A DNA stretch of 64,000 bases, taken from contig NC_073692.1 of assembly GCF_029784155.1 (NCBI RefSeq), positions 370,555,160 through 370,619,159 of the forward strand, written 5' to 3'. The notes under the pieces were generated by a model, which was not told the DNA's origin, made no database searches, and was given only the letters and a program-made list of their open reading frames with translations. Made by a program: the position numbers and the translations under genes. Below are positions 47,301 to 57,771 of this stretch, one piece after another (within the stretch, counting starts at the first letter, position 1; every line of letters starts with the position of its first letter). This stretch comes from Uranotaenia lowii. Lineage: Eukaryota > Arthropoda > Insecta > Diptera > Culicidae.

Positions 47301-47589
47301 TTTCATGTCATCTTGGCTGATTAATTTCTCCAGATCTCGATGTTTAAGGGCTGAACAGCAGCTTCTCTCTAAATTTGGGTTGCCTTCTTTCAGCAAGATA
47401 GCTGATTTAAAATTAGAACTAAACAATGTTTCAGCGGTTGTTCAGCAAAAAATGTTTGTTGGGTATTCTCACTTGTGGCTGGTCTCGTTGCTCATCGTAT
47501 CCATCGATGAATGCCTCTGCCCGACCCAGGGATGCGATCAGTGTGTCCCTCCGGGAAAGCAACTGGGCTTTCTGAAGCTCGTGGGCCAT
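41392..47589 (-). pseudogene. BEL/Pao gag-pol polyprotein, interrupted by one insertion and one stop
   Basis: Starts at the ATG at 47589 (MAHELQKAQLLSRRDTLIAS). After about 42 codons it is split by a TIR element (46626-47463) and resumes at RLEYFDSMWTALEQVQ. Gag continues to zinc-finger-like Cys/His clusters (CPACHQQHTLLKCSKF, CINCLLPN, CRHCGRRHH). Protease: PARALLDSASQPNLIT. RT: VRVVFDGSSKASSG, VGDIAKMYRQVLVHPEDT, KCFYVDDFIGG. A single in-frame TGA at 43720-43722 follows LFDPM. RNase H and integrase follow: HFWTDSTVTLHWLK, a His/Cys finger (NCFRCTRLN), catalytic Asp in TGVDYAGPLY, Asp in HLHSDNGKNFEG, Glu in FDGLWEAAVK. The frame ends at 41392, about 1,785 codons without the insertion. It functions in reverse transcription and integration in virus-like particles; this copy is disabled by the insertion. 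Confidence 0.92.
46626..47463. mobile_element. 838-bp TA-flanked TIR element inserted in BEL gag
   Basis: Ends cccaacaaacatttttgctg and, inverted, cccaacaaacattttttgct, flanked by TA on both sides (46624-46625 and 47464-47465). The gag reading frame is continuous if the element and one TA are set aside. No transposase is present; gctgaa-type motifs recur inside. TA target choice suggests mobilisation by a Tc1/mariner-type or similar transposase. Confidence 0.85.
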
Positions 47590-47599
47590 CGTGTCACCA

Positions 47600-48250
47600 A
47601 CGGTCGGCGAAGATGGTCGAAGAGATTCTGCAAAATGGGGACCAAAGTAGCTCCGAGGAGAAAGCAATAAATCTCTTGGACAGGTACTCACCTGGTCCAA
47701 GGCAATAAGTGCCTTGTACTAATTATATAGTCAGCAACCGTTAACCTCAAGGAACGAGATAGTTGCAAGCCGGATTCGTAGTAGTCGTTTCACCAACGGT
47801 CGACGAGGCTTAATGCAGCAATAAACGGTCGATAGTTCTGCAAAAAGGGACCAAAGTAGCTCCGGGGAGAAAACATAAACTTCTTGGACAGGTACTCACC
47901 TGGTCCAAGGCAATTTGTGCCTTGTACTATTATATTAGTAAGCAACCGTTAACCTCACGTAGCGAGGTAGTTGCAAGGTGGTTCGGTAGCCCAGTAGGTT
48001 TCAACATGAGCGTCGTGGCTCGACAATGTACGGAACCAAATGGAATTGGATGATCCGGGACACTACTTTGGAATCGTGCATCCAACGGGTGTAACGGTAA
48101 GCCGGAACTAGACACGTGACTCAGTGACGTGGTTGCAATATGTGTATTGCGACGAATGTTCTCGAACAAAAAAATGGGAAAATATCTAAAGCGTACCCGT
48201 GGGGTTAGCAGGACATCTTGGACAGCTACTAACCGTCGGCCAGAAGGATT
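47600..48250. repeat. duplicated segment in the BEL leader
   Basis: A block of about 190-208 bases around ggacaggtactcacctggtc, aaggcaat, tgccttgtacta and cagcaaccgttaacctca occurs twice (about 47630-47780 and 47835-47985). A third, more diverged trace is near 48205-48260. It lies between the 5' LTR and the gag start. On the coding strand each full copy carries CAG|gtgagt. Confidence 0.75.
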
Positions 48251-48392
48251 TAGGCCTTGTAAAATAAATGATTCATCTGTCCTCAAAGATGGCTGGCGCA
48301 AAACGTGGTCGAGTTTCAATGGCGAAGTCCAATGAATAGATTCTATGGATCGTAATGGCGGCTTCCAGAACGATCCTGGTCACGGCACCATA

Positions 48393-48748
48393 TGTACCGT
48401 CGAGCGATAACCGGACCCTACGTTGTGTGATTTTAAGCTTTTCTTTCCGGATCCACTCAGTTTCAACAAACTAACGGCTTACGCAAAGGACTTCTAATTT
48501 TATTCGAACAAATAGCAAATTATGTTCTACATTGCGGACTCGATTTATTCTCACAGACTTCACGGTACAGACTGACTAAGCGAAAACTGCTAGACAATCT
48601 CGTTCCTACCCGCCGACCCTCGTTGACAGACAGTGCGCGCTTGTGTTGGTGCAAGCGATATTCGCAACTGTCAGTTGATGGGGTTCGGCTACCTAGCTCT
48701 ACCTAGAGATTACACCGCAGGAGCGGTTTTTTAGCAGTGGGCGCAACA
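48393..48748 (-). repeat. BEL element 5' LTR
   Basis: Full-length 356-bp LTR. It is followed on the plus strand by the ctcac duplication and then the LINE reading frame. Confidence 0.93.
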
Positions 48749-48753
48749 CTCAC

Positions 48754-49564
48754 TTATTGTGAAGAACGATGACTGGATGGAACCCGTTTTCAACCTAGAC
48801 ATACCATACAATGTAACTATCAATAATAGGGACGTGTGGGAGTCAGGTGGACCTGCGGTTCCTTCCGGATCAATAAAATTCTTTACTGATGGGTCTAAAA
48901 TGGATAATAGAACTGGGGCAGGGGTCTTCGGACCTAGACTCAGGATCTCAATTCCTATGGGAAACTGGCCAACAGTATTCCAAGCAGAAGTTCAAGCAAT
49001 TTTAGAGTGCACTTTAGCCTGTTTGAAAAGAGGATACAGGTACACAAGTATCTATATACTCTCTGATAGTCAGGCCGCTCTTCGAGCACTAAGTACCTTC
49101 ACATGTTACTCCAAGCTAGTATGGGAGTGTAATTTTGCACTAAGAAACCTGGCCATACGGAACAGAGTATTTTTATTCTGGGTTCCAGGCCACTGCGGTA
49201 TCCTAGGGAACGAAGAAGCAGACCAGCTAGCTAGGGAAGGATCTCAGGGCCTGTTAATTGGACCAGAACCCTTCTGCGGAGTATCGAGGAGTGCCTTAAA
49301 TATGAAACTCAAGAACTGGGAAAGCACCACTATTGTTTCCAACTGGAGAACAGCAGAGGGAGCAACTCAGGCGAAAAGATTCATTGAACCAAGCGCACGA
49401 CTCTCCAAAAACATGTTGAACTTAAGTAAGCACGAGTTAAGTACATACACTGGTCTATTGACAGGACACTGTCCAACAAAACAGCATCTCAAAAGGATAA
49501 ACATTATTCAAAACGACGACTGTCGGTTCTGCGGGTTCGAAAAAGAAACTGCAGAGCATCTTCT
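48754..49564 (+). pseudogene. LOA-like LINE ORF2, RNase H and C-terminal part
   Basis: Continues the frame left at 40890. RNase H motifs: IKFFTDGSKMDNRTGAGVFG (first Asp), FQAEVQAILECTLACL (Glu), YILSDSQAALRAL (Asp), FWVPGHCGILGNEEADQLAR (His and last Asp). A Cys-rich CRFCGFEKETAEHLL follows and is cut by the LTR at 49565. The frame continues at 52780-52853 (CNCCALLNRRERVLG) and 54577-54706, where it ends in TAG. No lesion other than the insertions is seen. Confidence 0.88.
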
Positions 49565-49764
49565 TATAGGGTTCTACTTTAACTAAGAATGCATTGTGTT
49601 TAATCATAACACACCTTACTATATGAAATACCTTGGGACCGGGAGAAAAGGGACAGAAGAGCTGACAGCACGGGAGGAGTGTAGAGAACGTCACACGCGG
49701 TCGGAGTGAGGAGGATTCTACGGTTGTGAAAATGGGAAATAAACGACGTTGGGCGGACACTACA
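49565..49764 (+). repeat. left LTR of the 3.2-kb element
   Basis: Starts tatagggttctactttaact and ends ggcggacactaca. Identical by eye to 52575-52774. Confidence 0.88.
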
Positions 49765-50444
49765 ATTGGCGACGATCGGGAGAACGAACCAGGAGCGTGA
49801 AAGGTACGTTATTCAATTGTTTTCTGGACATTAGAGTCAGTTGCACCTGGTAGATGTTGTATTCGAAAACGGAAGCCGAAATGGCCGTCGAAGGGGTGCG
49901 AGTGTTTTGCTGTTGTGAGGAGCGCGATGAGTTGCGAGAGGAGTGCGGTGAAGGGAAATGGAATCCTTGAGAATGTTATGAGGAATTACATTATAGTATG
50001 GCTCTTTTGGTTTTAATGGAAAATAAACAAAAACAAAAGTACCTAGGTACATAGAAGACAAAGGTACATATTTTGTTAGTGGTGTAGATTGATTGATGGA
50101 TTCATTTGGAAAGAGTAATAGAAATCGCTCTTGAACGAGAGAAACAATTTTAATAGTTTTTATTGTTTGGTAAGATCCAGAGTTTTAAAAAGGTCGAAAT
50201 TAAAGTAAATTTAGGTTTTCTTAAAAAAAAGGGAATAGTGAATGAAGGAATGCGAAATATACGATACCATCAAGTGAGTATTTTGAAACAGAAAAATGTA
50301 AGGAGGTGTAAGCTTGCTGAAAACTTTTCAGAGGATCAGTAGTCGAAGTACACTGAAAAAAATATATGAATAGAAAAACATAGGATTATGAATATAATTA
50401 TTTTAGAAAAGTGGAGCATTGGCTTAGCTGGTACTTTAACTCTG

Positions 50445-50870
50445 GTGCAACGAGCGTAGAGTTGAGTATTTGTGCTCAGCAGAGAGCTAAGTTTAACTCT
50501 AGAGCCGGGAGCCTAGAGTGGAGTGTTAGAACATTAGCAGGAGGCTATGTTCAACTCTAGAGCTGGGAGCCTAGAGTGGAGTGTTAGAACATTAGCAGGA
50601 GGCTATGTTCAACTCTAGAGCCGGGAGCCTAGAGTGGAGTGTTGGAACATTAGCAGGAGGCTATGTTCAACTCTAGAGCTGGGAGCCTAGAGTGGAGTGT
50701 TAGAACATTAGCAGGGAGCTATGTTCAACTCTAGTGCAGAGTGTCTAGAGTGGAGTGTTAGAACATAAGCCGGGAGCTATGTTCAACTCTAGCGCAAGGT
50801 GCCTAGAGTGGAGAGTGTCTAAAATTAGCAGGGAGCTAAATATGATAATTCTAGAGCTATGGGCTTAGAG
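50445..50870. repeat. 58-bp tandem repeat inside the 3.2-kb LTR element
   Basis: About six to seven units of the type gttcaactctagagctggga, gcctagagtggagtgttaga, acattagcaggaggctat, repeating every 58 bases (for example 50546 and 50604). The outer copies are increasingly diverged. Confidence 0.9.
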
Positions 50871-52574
50871 ACGAGATAAACTAGCTAGCGAGCTAAATAG
50901 GATTTATCTAGATGAGGAAGCCAAGACTTAGGTTACCAGATTGCCCGGTTTTATCCGGGATTGCTCGGATATTTGATACAAAATTTGGGAATAGTCCGGC
51001 CCGGCCCGGTTGTCCGGAATTTTTGGTCGTCAATATAGAAATGAAATGCAAGAATTTTGCCAGGTTTTCAAAGAAAATTGCCCGTTGAAAGTAACAGGGA
51101 GCTACGTGTATCTCTTGTGTTGAAGTGCTCAGGATCAATTTTGACGATAGCCATAATTATTACTAGTGTAGCGAACAGAGCGATGAGTGCAAGACTCAGC
51201 AGGAAGATAAGTAGAACTGGACTTAAATAAAGAAAGTTAGACAAGTTTGTGTTGGCATTTCAGATTTAAGATACTTAAGTTTATCGAATAGGCCAGAAGT
51301 GGAATAGAAAGGATCATAAGACGATTGGCATTAGAAAAGTGTCCAACTGAAGAAATGAATAATAATAAGAAAATATTTGGGATCTAGGATGTGTACTACT
51401 TTTGGGTGTTAGAGTACTAGGTTCAAAACTACACAAGAATTTAATTCGGAAAATATTCGTAAGAGATTTCAGAGAATTTAAAATGATCGTGGAAAGAATA
51501 GAATTTATCAGATGAAATTCTATCATTATATATTGAAGCTCTGGAGAGTGGTAGCTTCCAGTAAAAAAAAAAAATCTCGAAATAGAAGACCTAATCATAG
51601 TGGTTGACATGCAACTAAAAAAAATGTGTAGCGAAAAAGGAACACCGTCAAAATGGCTAAGGGAATGTATCGTTCTTGGTCCAGAGAGGTATCGAGAGAA
51701 TGAAGCGTGTTCAAAACGGGATGTTAGCTTACGAACTCCCAAGTGTTTCAATTTGATTGAACGAGTTAAAACCTTAATAACGTTGTGAAAGACATTGGGG
51801 TAGGAGAAGAAAGGGAAGAAAGTCTGCTATGTGTTCCACATTGGAAGCTAAACTGTTTTGTAGAAGAGTGCAATCTGAGTTGCCGTGATGGAAGTAAGAA
51901 TGTTAATCACATAATGGTGTTGTAAAGAAGCGTTAAAGTGACCAAAGTCTATGATAAGTAATTTCGGATATTTAGAATATTCTAATCTGTTGAAAATTTT
52001 AGGTAGTTGCTGATTGATGTAAAAAAAAAACCTTGAAAAATCGAAATGATCCTATGACGAATAAGCAAGACATGGTAAATCTGGACAGCTCATAAATCTT
52101 ATTATTTATAACTATAGTCATTTTGATAGTTTCTCCAATAACTAAATTATTAGGCACTGTTTATACTTCTTAATATAATTGTTGTGAAATCACGGCTTTC
52201 ACTTGAAAATCTTGTACAAATCAGGAAAGGTTTTAGCTTACGGTTCAAAGCTGGCTCACAAAAGCCATCGAAATATGCGATGGTGAAAGGACACGCAAAA
52301 TTAGTATTAAAGCTGGTTTTTGAAGAGCTTCAACGCATTGAATTTACAAAGCTCTCATTGAAGAAAATGAGGGGAGAGGGGATGCTAACCATTTAGTTTT
52401 TCAGAATTCGAGTTAAAACAGAGATTATTTAAAGTTAGAAACGAGAACAGAATAAGTTTATAATTTAGCGAACGATTAAACTAATTTATCCAAATTTGAA
52501 GGTTTTGTTCAAACGGATTGACGTTGCTGTTATATTTGTTTCGTTTTTATTTTTCATTTAAAGAAAAGTAGGGA
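50871..52574. other. non-coding interior of the 3.2-kb LTR element
   Basis: No coding feature. 50930-51010 carries a cccggttttatccggga-type repeat fragment shared with 21270 and 36900. The open stretches at 51600 and 52184 have no retroviral-type motif. Confidence 0.5.
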
Positions 52575-52774
52575 TATAGGGTTCTACTTTAACTAAGAAT
52601 GCATTGTGTTTAATCATAACACACCTTACTATATGAAATACCTTGGGACCGGGAGAAAAGGGACAGAAGAGCTGACAGCACGGGAGGAGTGTAGAGAACG
52701 TCACACGCGGTCGGAGTGAGGAGGATTCTACGGTTGTGAAAATGGGAAATAAACGACGTTGGGCGGACACTACA
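52575..52774 (+). repeat. right LTR of the 3.2-kb element
   Basis: 200 bp, preceded by the purine tract and followed by the cttct duplication and the LINE frame. Confidence 0.88.
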
Positions 52775-52853
52775 CTTCTATGCAACTGCTGCGCCCTCCT
52801 AAATAGGAGAGAGCGTGTACTTGGGGCAAAGTTAATAAGCGCACAAAACATAT

Positions 52854-54576
52854 CCCAGCCAACATGAAATCGTAAAAGAAATCATCGTCGAACTCGTATA
52901 TAGATGCAACTCAAATCGGAATCGTAAATATGTACACTTACCATTCGACCATATCGTTTATTCATCGTAGAAGATGCAACTTCCCAATGAAATACGACTT
53001 AGTTACGATATGTTGGATGAAGTCGTATTTAGTTCCGCCGATGTCAAATGAAATCTTATAACGATCGCATAAGATTTCTTAAGAAGCATTTTATTGGTAC
53101 ACAAATTACTTTCGAATCGAAATCGTAAATGACTTCGAATAAATTCGTAAAGAATACTACGTTAGCATCGTCTTTCGTATCACGTTGTATGTTTACTAGA
53201 ATGTCACATTAGTAGGCAAATTAACACCGTGTCTTTCCGATATAGCTACAAATATTACAACAAGTATAATTATAATCGTATAATCGGTCACTTTACCCAC
53301 GATATAAATATATTTAATGCGATCAAATCAGATTCGTATTAACAGATACTTAGCGTTCGCCCACATCTCATCATGATATTAAAACTTCATCGTGATAAAT
53401 CGTGTTCAGTGGATGTGCAATTTTGCGATCGTGCTTGCAATTTTGTATTAGCATTTGAATTTTGTGAAAGTTGACGACTAAAGCAAACAAGCAAACGGAT
53501 GAAAAAAAATAATAAAGGTAGGTTTTGGAAAAACGACATTGGACAGAAACCTCACTAACATTTTCCTTTCAAAAATAACAGGATCACTCTCCCCTACTAG
53601 GCTCAGCAGAAAAAAACCCGCCGGATAATTACACGACGATTTGCATGTGCATACTACGAGTATCAAGGAATGTTCACGGACAGAATTGTGGCCCGGCAAT
53701 TTCCGCTGTAAACCCGGAAGAAAGAGGCGTCAAAGATCCTGAGGGAGGCATGGAGGCGGTGGCAGTTAGGAAAGTAGCGAGCGGGACAATGTCCGGTTGC
53801 GGTACCTACGAAAATATATGTAGTGCATACCAATGTTAATTATAATAAAAATCAGTTAAAATCATCAATTAATTTTATTTCTTCCTAGCGTCGTATTTCA
53901 ATCACAATATTACACATAACATGCTACATAAAATGGTCCGCAAAATCGTTTTATGATACAAATCGTACATGAGTACATCCCAACTCACATAAAATATCGT
54001 TTAAAGAGTCCATCAAATGTCAAATTGCATCATATCGTACAAGCTTACAACACACATCTTATAAAATGTGACTTAAGTTGTCAATCGATGTTAAAATCTC
54101 TCAACATCGTATAAGACTACAACACATCTCGCATAAAGGGTGACATAAATCGACATTCCATCGTCAGATTGCTTCGAGTCATACAAGAGTACAAAACATC
54201 TCGCATAAAGGGTGACTTAAATCGCCAATCCATCGACAGATTGCTTCAAGTCGTACAAGAGTTCGGAACACCTCGCAAAAAGGGTGACTTAAATCGCCAA
54301 TTCATCGTCAGATTGCTTCAAGTCGTACAAGAGTTCAACACACCTCGCATTGAAAACGACGCCAATGCGACATAAAGTACCAAAGTATTTCTAACATCGT
54401 AAATGACATCACATATGATGTTGTCGATGTCGTAAACCAGAAAATAACGAAAACATGTACGTATATTGCCTCCACTTTTGGTAGGTATATGCTTTTTTCT
54501 AACGTCATGTACGATGATTTGTGTCGACATAGACGTACGTATATCTTTTGATATACCTACCAAATTGTTGGCTGGG
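52854..54576. mobile_element. 1.7-kb TIR element in the LOA-like LINE
   Basis: Ends cccagccaaca and, inverted, cccagccaaca (tgttggctggg at 54576). An at dinucleotide stands at both borders, and removing the element restores the LINE frame (SAQNI, then WLHISPKK). The interior is full of cgtat- and cgtaca-type motifs and a 69-bp tandem array. A possible exon (53645-53839) and the repeat frame at 54169 give no recognisable transposase, so it seems non-autonomous. Confidence 0.75.
54000..54370. repeat. 69-bp tandem repeat inside the TIR element
   Basis: Units containing catcgtcagattgcttcaag, tcgtacaagagt and aaagggtgacttaaatcgcc repeat about every 69-72 bases, best at 54155-54370 and decaying to the left. 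Because 69 is a multiple of three, one frame (54169-54375) shows three 23-residue repeats (LLQVVQEF...GDLNRQ). Confidence 0.85.
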
Positions 54577-54776
54577 ATGGTTGCATATCAGCCCTAAGAA
54601 GGTTATATCATACATCTTTGATATCATACCCGATTGGGATAAAATGCTTAGTCAGCAATCAACTGTCACTCCAATCAATAGTGCAGGTGAACCTGACAGC
54701 ATATAGTAACGCGGGGTAAACACCACAATAGATCAACTACTGGTCGCAGTGGGCTCTCCCGTACAGGAAAAAAAAA

Positions 54777-56461
54777 ATTACCCTTACTAGTTGGTGGGTG
54801 GTGGTGGTGACCATGTCTAAAACCAAACTGTTCAGGCAATAATATATTGTGGTCCTGTACGAACTGTAGCAGACGATTGAGAATTAGTTTTTCAAACAGT
54901 TTGCCCAGCGCTGAGAGGAGACTTATAGGTCGGTAACTTGAGGGCAGAGTAGGGTCTTTTCCGGGTTTGAGAATCGGAACGATCTTGGCTTCCTTCCAGA
55001 TGCTTGGATAATAGTGCAATTCTAAACACTTGTTGAAGATAACGCTCAACAGCAGGTAGGCCTTGGTGTTAAATTTCTTTAAGATAATGTTAAAAACTCC
55101 ATCAAACCCGGGAGCTTTCATGTTCTTGGTAGCCCTCAGCGCTGAGCTCACTTGTTCGGCAGAGATTTGGTCTTCTCGGGGTACTACGCAAGGGGAGCTA
55201 TCAAGGGTGTGGACGCATTGAGCAACCTGACTTACAAATGGACTGGCCATGTTCGAGCCAAGCAAATGCGATGAGGCGATGTGGTTTCCTATCGCATCTG
55301 CTTTCTCGACAGGTGAATGAGCAGACCGTCACTAACTTTAAGAGGGGGAACTGGTTTGGGGTGTGATTTAAGTACTTTGGCAACCTTCCAGAAGGGTCTG
55401 GAACGTTCATCCAAGTTTTGGATGACACGTTCAAAATTTTTGTTTTTTAGTGAGTCCATTCTGGAAGAGATCAACTTATTAAGATCGGACACTTCTATCT
55501 TACGGTTCAGATCTCTGGTCCTCTGAAACTGGCGTCTACGAACATTGCGAAGTCTAATAAGAAGCTGGGTGTGGGAGTCAATAGCAATAAACTTACCCCT
55601 CACAGGAACACGTCGGATGCACGTCTCGTCGGCCACGGTGATCGCTCGGTGTAGTTTCTCCAGAGCCCGATTGATGTCTGCCTCGTCCTCGAGCGGCGGG
55701 TCCTCTTCGATATTTTCGTCAACTATTCGTGAGAAACGAACCCAGTCGACCCGATGGTAGTCCTTGCGGAGTTGTGGTGGACGCCGAGCTGCATTGCCAA
55801 TACTTGCCACCACAGGGTAGTGGTCAGAAATAAGCTCGTTTAGCACCTGCGGCTTGGAGATCGTGGTGTTAGACAGGAACAAATCCAAAGTCGAGGGGTT
55901 TCCCGCCCGGGAGACATACGTTGGTTCGTCCGGAAATTCCACTGTGTAGAGCCCATGCTGCGAGTGGTCGAATAATAGCCGACAGTTTTGGTTTTGGTGA
56001 TAGTTCCGCCATGCTTCGTGGCGGGCGTTGAAATCGCCACCGATTACAAATCGGCAGCTGGAACGTGTGATGGCAGTGAGGTCCCTGGAAAAGTGTGCTG
56101 CCAACCCGTTGCTGGCGAAGCACTGACGTGGGCAGTACACTGCCTTGAACCGGACGTTTCCAGTCGTTGTCTCAACCTCTACACTTATGGCTTCGATGAT
56201 GGTGGTGCGAATGTGCGGCATGATCTTGAAGATTATTCCTTTTCGTACTACGATGGCCACCCCGCCCCCCCTGGAGCTGGTGCGGTCAAGTCGAACGATG
56301 ATGTGATCCGGCAGCCAAAAACTGTCACCGGGTTTTAGATGGGTCTCGGAGAGCAGACCCACGTCGATGTTTTGCTTACTGAGAAAGTCAGTAAGCTCGA
56401 TGGATTTTGCCCTAATAGAGCAAGCGTTCCAGGTAAGTACAGTGATGGGTTTAGGATCCAT
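54777..56461 (-). pseudogene. Jockey LINE ORF2, endonuclease and N-terminal reverse transcriptase
   Basis: The ATG at 56461 begins MDPKPITVLTWNACSIRAKS. Endonuclease motifs: VGLLSETHLKPGD, RGGGVAIVVRKG, VIGGDFNARHEAW, TLDLFLSN, LISDHYPVVAS (catalytic SDH). RT begins APGFDGVFNIILKK, YRPISLLSALGKLFEKLILN, LLPEQFGFRHGH, where the nested LINE follows. A frameshift lies near 55270-55290 and a second of one base in the CAC-rich stretch near 54815, so the frame into 39777 is displaced. Start-to-start spacing and the 112-bp gap after ORF1 are normal for Jockey elements. Confidence 0.88.
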
Positions 56462-56573
56462 ACTGAATGATGAACTTTCCTAGCACCTGAATTTGCGGCA
56501 TCGGCTCAAGTCATATGCTCGAAGATGTTCAACAATTCCTCCGGAGAGAACTTGTCGGATTCTTCAGATGATG

Positions 56574-57648
56574 TTATCGGGCGCCAACCAGGGGGAGATG
56601 GCAAACTTGAACCAGCGGTGGGACCGGTTGATGTTGGGTATTGATTGAAGGCTGCAGCCGTGGCTGTGCTATCGGCTTCGATTGGAGTGGCGGAAAATCC
56701 TTGCTAGTAAAGCGCAAGGGTTTGGTTTGGCTTTGCCTGGGTTGATGTGATGTTGATGCCTCTTTTCGGATCTGTTTGTAAGTTTCTCGCTTTGGGCAAC
56801 TCCTGTCGTTGCCCTGATGGTCAGCTCCACAGTTGGCACACTTTACCGTCGAATCATTGTTGTCTTCCTCGGGACACTCCGAAGAAATGTGTGACAAGGC
56901 GCATCGACTGCAGCGTGGCGCCAGAAAGCAATTACGAGTGCCATGGCCAAAGTTGAGGCACCTCTGGCACTGGGTAACGTCTCTGTACTTCTCCCAGCGA
57001 ATTCGGACGGCTAGGAGGGTTTGAACTGCTTTGAGAGCATTTAATGTGACTGTACCCTTCGGGAAATGAACCAGGAAAAGGCTGTTCGAGTACTGCTTCA
57101 CTTGCTCGTCCTTCCTTTTGATCCTGTAGATTGCCGAAGGTGTCAGCTTGTATCGGTCCTTCAATTCCTGGCCAATCAGCTTAGCGTCGAAATTTGGCAG
57201 GCCCCGGATAACAACCTTGAACGGCTTGTCACCAGGAATATCCTGAGTGAAAAATTCAATTTTTGATTTTTTCAAAAATACTGTAACGCGATTGTAGTCC
57301 TCTCTGGAACGGGTGTGGACCTTGATGCCTATTCCACGCAGTTCATACTCGGCAGATATGCCGATCGAAGCAAAGTCGCTGATGAGCTTCTGCAGTGGTA
57401 CGTTTTTAACTACCAATGCATGGGGGCAGTTTCATTTTCACCGGCGACCCGCCGATGTTGACGTTTTCCATAAAACCACCGAAGTCACCTACGTCGCTGG
57501 CGTTCGAGGCTGTCTCTGTATAGCCGACGCTTTTCGAGGCGCAATTACTAGCACCTACCGAGGGGCCACGTTTTGTCTTCTTGGTATTATCCATTGAAAT
57601 GGGGTCAGTTTTCGTAGGGCTTCCTGCCTTCCTCTTTTTTCTCGCCAT
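56574..57648 (-). pseudogene. Jockey LINE ORF1 (gag-like nucleic-acid-binding protein), one frameshift
   Basis: The ATG at 57648 begins MARKKRKAGSPTKTDP. A low-complexity N-terminus is followed, after a frame change near 57415, by an RRM-like region (VVIRGLPNFDAKLIGQEL) and three zinc knuckles (CQRCLNFGHGTRNC, CSRCALSHISSEC, CANCGADHQGNDRSC), then a Pro/Gln-rich tail. About 358 codons, usual for Jockey ORF1, which packages the element RNA. Six bases of ORF1 frame are lost or gained only at the single shift; otherwise it is open. Confidence 0.88.
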
Positions 57649-57771
57649 CGTTTCGACGACGCGAAAAATGCTCGCGATGGAACTCTCGCACAACACGGAA
57701 AACTAAAGAAAGAAACTTTACTGAGCGGGAGAGATACGTCCGAACGATACGATGGTTCAACACGGAATGAT
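57649..57771 (-). promoter_or_regulatory. Jockey LINE 5' untranslated region, likely internal promoter
   Basis: The 123 bases between the 5' duplication and the ORF1 ATG. Jockey-group elements are transcribed from promoters inside this region; no TATA box is expected. The element begins atcattccgtgttgaacc on the minus strand. Confidence 0.5.

Larger units (their letters stand above)
40891..48748 (-). mobile_element. BEL/Pao LTR retrotransposon
   Basis: 356-bp LTRs at 40891-41246 and 48393-48748 differ at only about two positions, and the element is flanked by ctcac (40886-40890 and 48749-48753). On the coding strand the LTR runs TGTTGCGCCC...GGTACA. A primer-binding-like stretch (tggtgccgtgacc) follows the 5' LTR after a short gap, and a purine tract (aaggcggcggg) precedes the 3' LTR. 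One long gag-pol frame lies between. Without the 838-bp insertion in gag the element is about 7.0 kb. It inserted into the LOA-like LINE. Confidence 0.93.
49565..52774. mobile_element. 3.2-kb non-coding LTR element
   Basis: 200-bp LTRs at 49565-49764 and 52575-52774 appear identical. The element is flanked by cttct (49560-49564 and 52775-52779) and splits the LINE codon series HLL|CNC. A primer-binding-like attggcgacgatcggg follows the left LTR, and a purine tract aaagaaaagtaggga precedes the right LTR, so the element reads left to right. The 2.8-kb interior has no gag or pol and contains a 58-bp tandem array. It is a non-autonomous LTR element, probably of the Gypsy kind by its ends, and very recent by LTR identity. 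Confidence 0.85.
39790..54776 (+). mobile_element. 5'-truncated LOA-like LINE carrying three insertions
   Basis: Bracketed by attacccttact and ending in an A run (54768-54777). It lacks its 5' part: the first recognisable residues are mid-RT. Its own sequence is 39790-40890, 48754-49564, 52780-52853 and 54577-54776, about 2.2 kb. These segments join in one uninterrupted reading frame once the BEL element, the 3.2-kb LTR element and the TIR element are set aside. RT followed by RNase H points to the LOA/I/R1 side of the LINE tree. The left edge has a short accggaagt repeat. Confidence 0.85.
38555..57771 (-). mobile_element. full-length Jockey-type LINE, split by a nested transposon cluster
   Basis: The exact 16-bp duplication gaatggccataaagca at 38539-38554 and 57772-57787 brackets a LINE on the minus strand. 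The 5' untranslated region, ORF1 and most of ORF2 lie at 54777-57771; the rest of ORF2 and the 3' end lie at 38555-39777. Between them sits a second LINE (39790-54776) with its own 12-bp duplication. Without it the element is about 4.2 kb, a full Jockey length. The 3' end shows AATAAA (minus, near 38580) and ends in attttaa rather than a long A tail. Confidence 0.88.

Noticed and set aside
40891..48748. Endogenous retrovirus with an envelope gene
   Set aside because: The single long frame shows gag, protease, RT, RNase H and integrase of BEL/Pao type and ends shortly before the LTR. No envelope-like frame is present.
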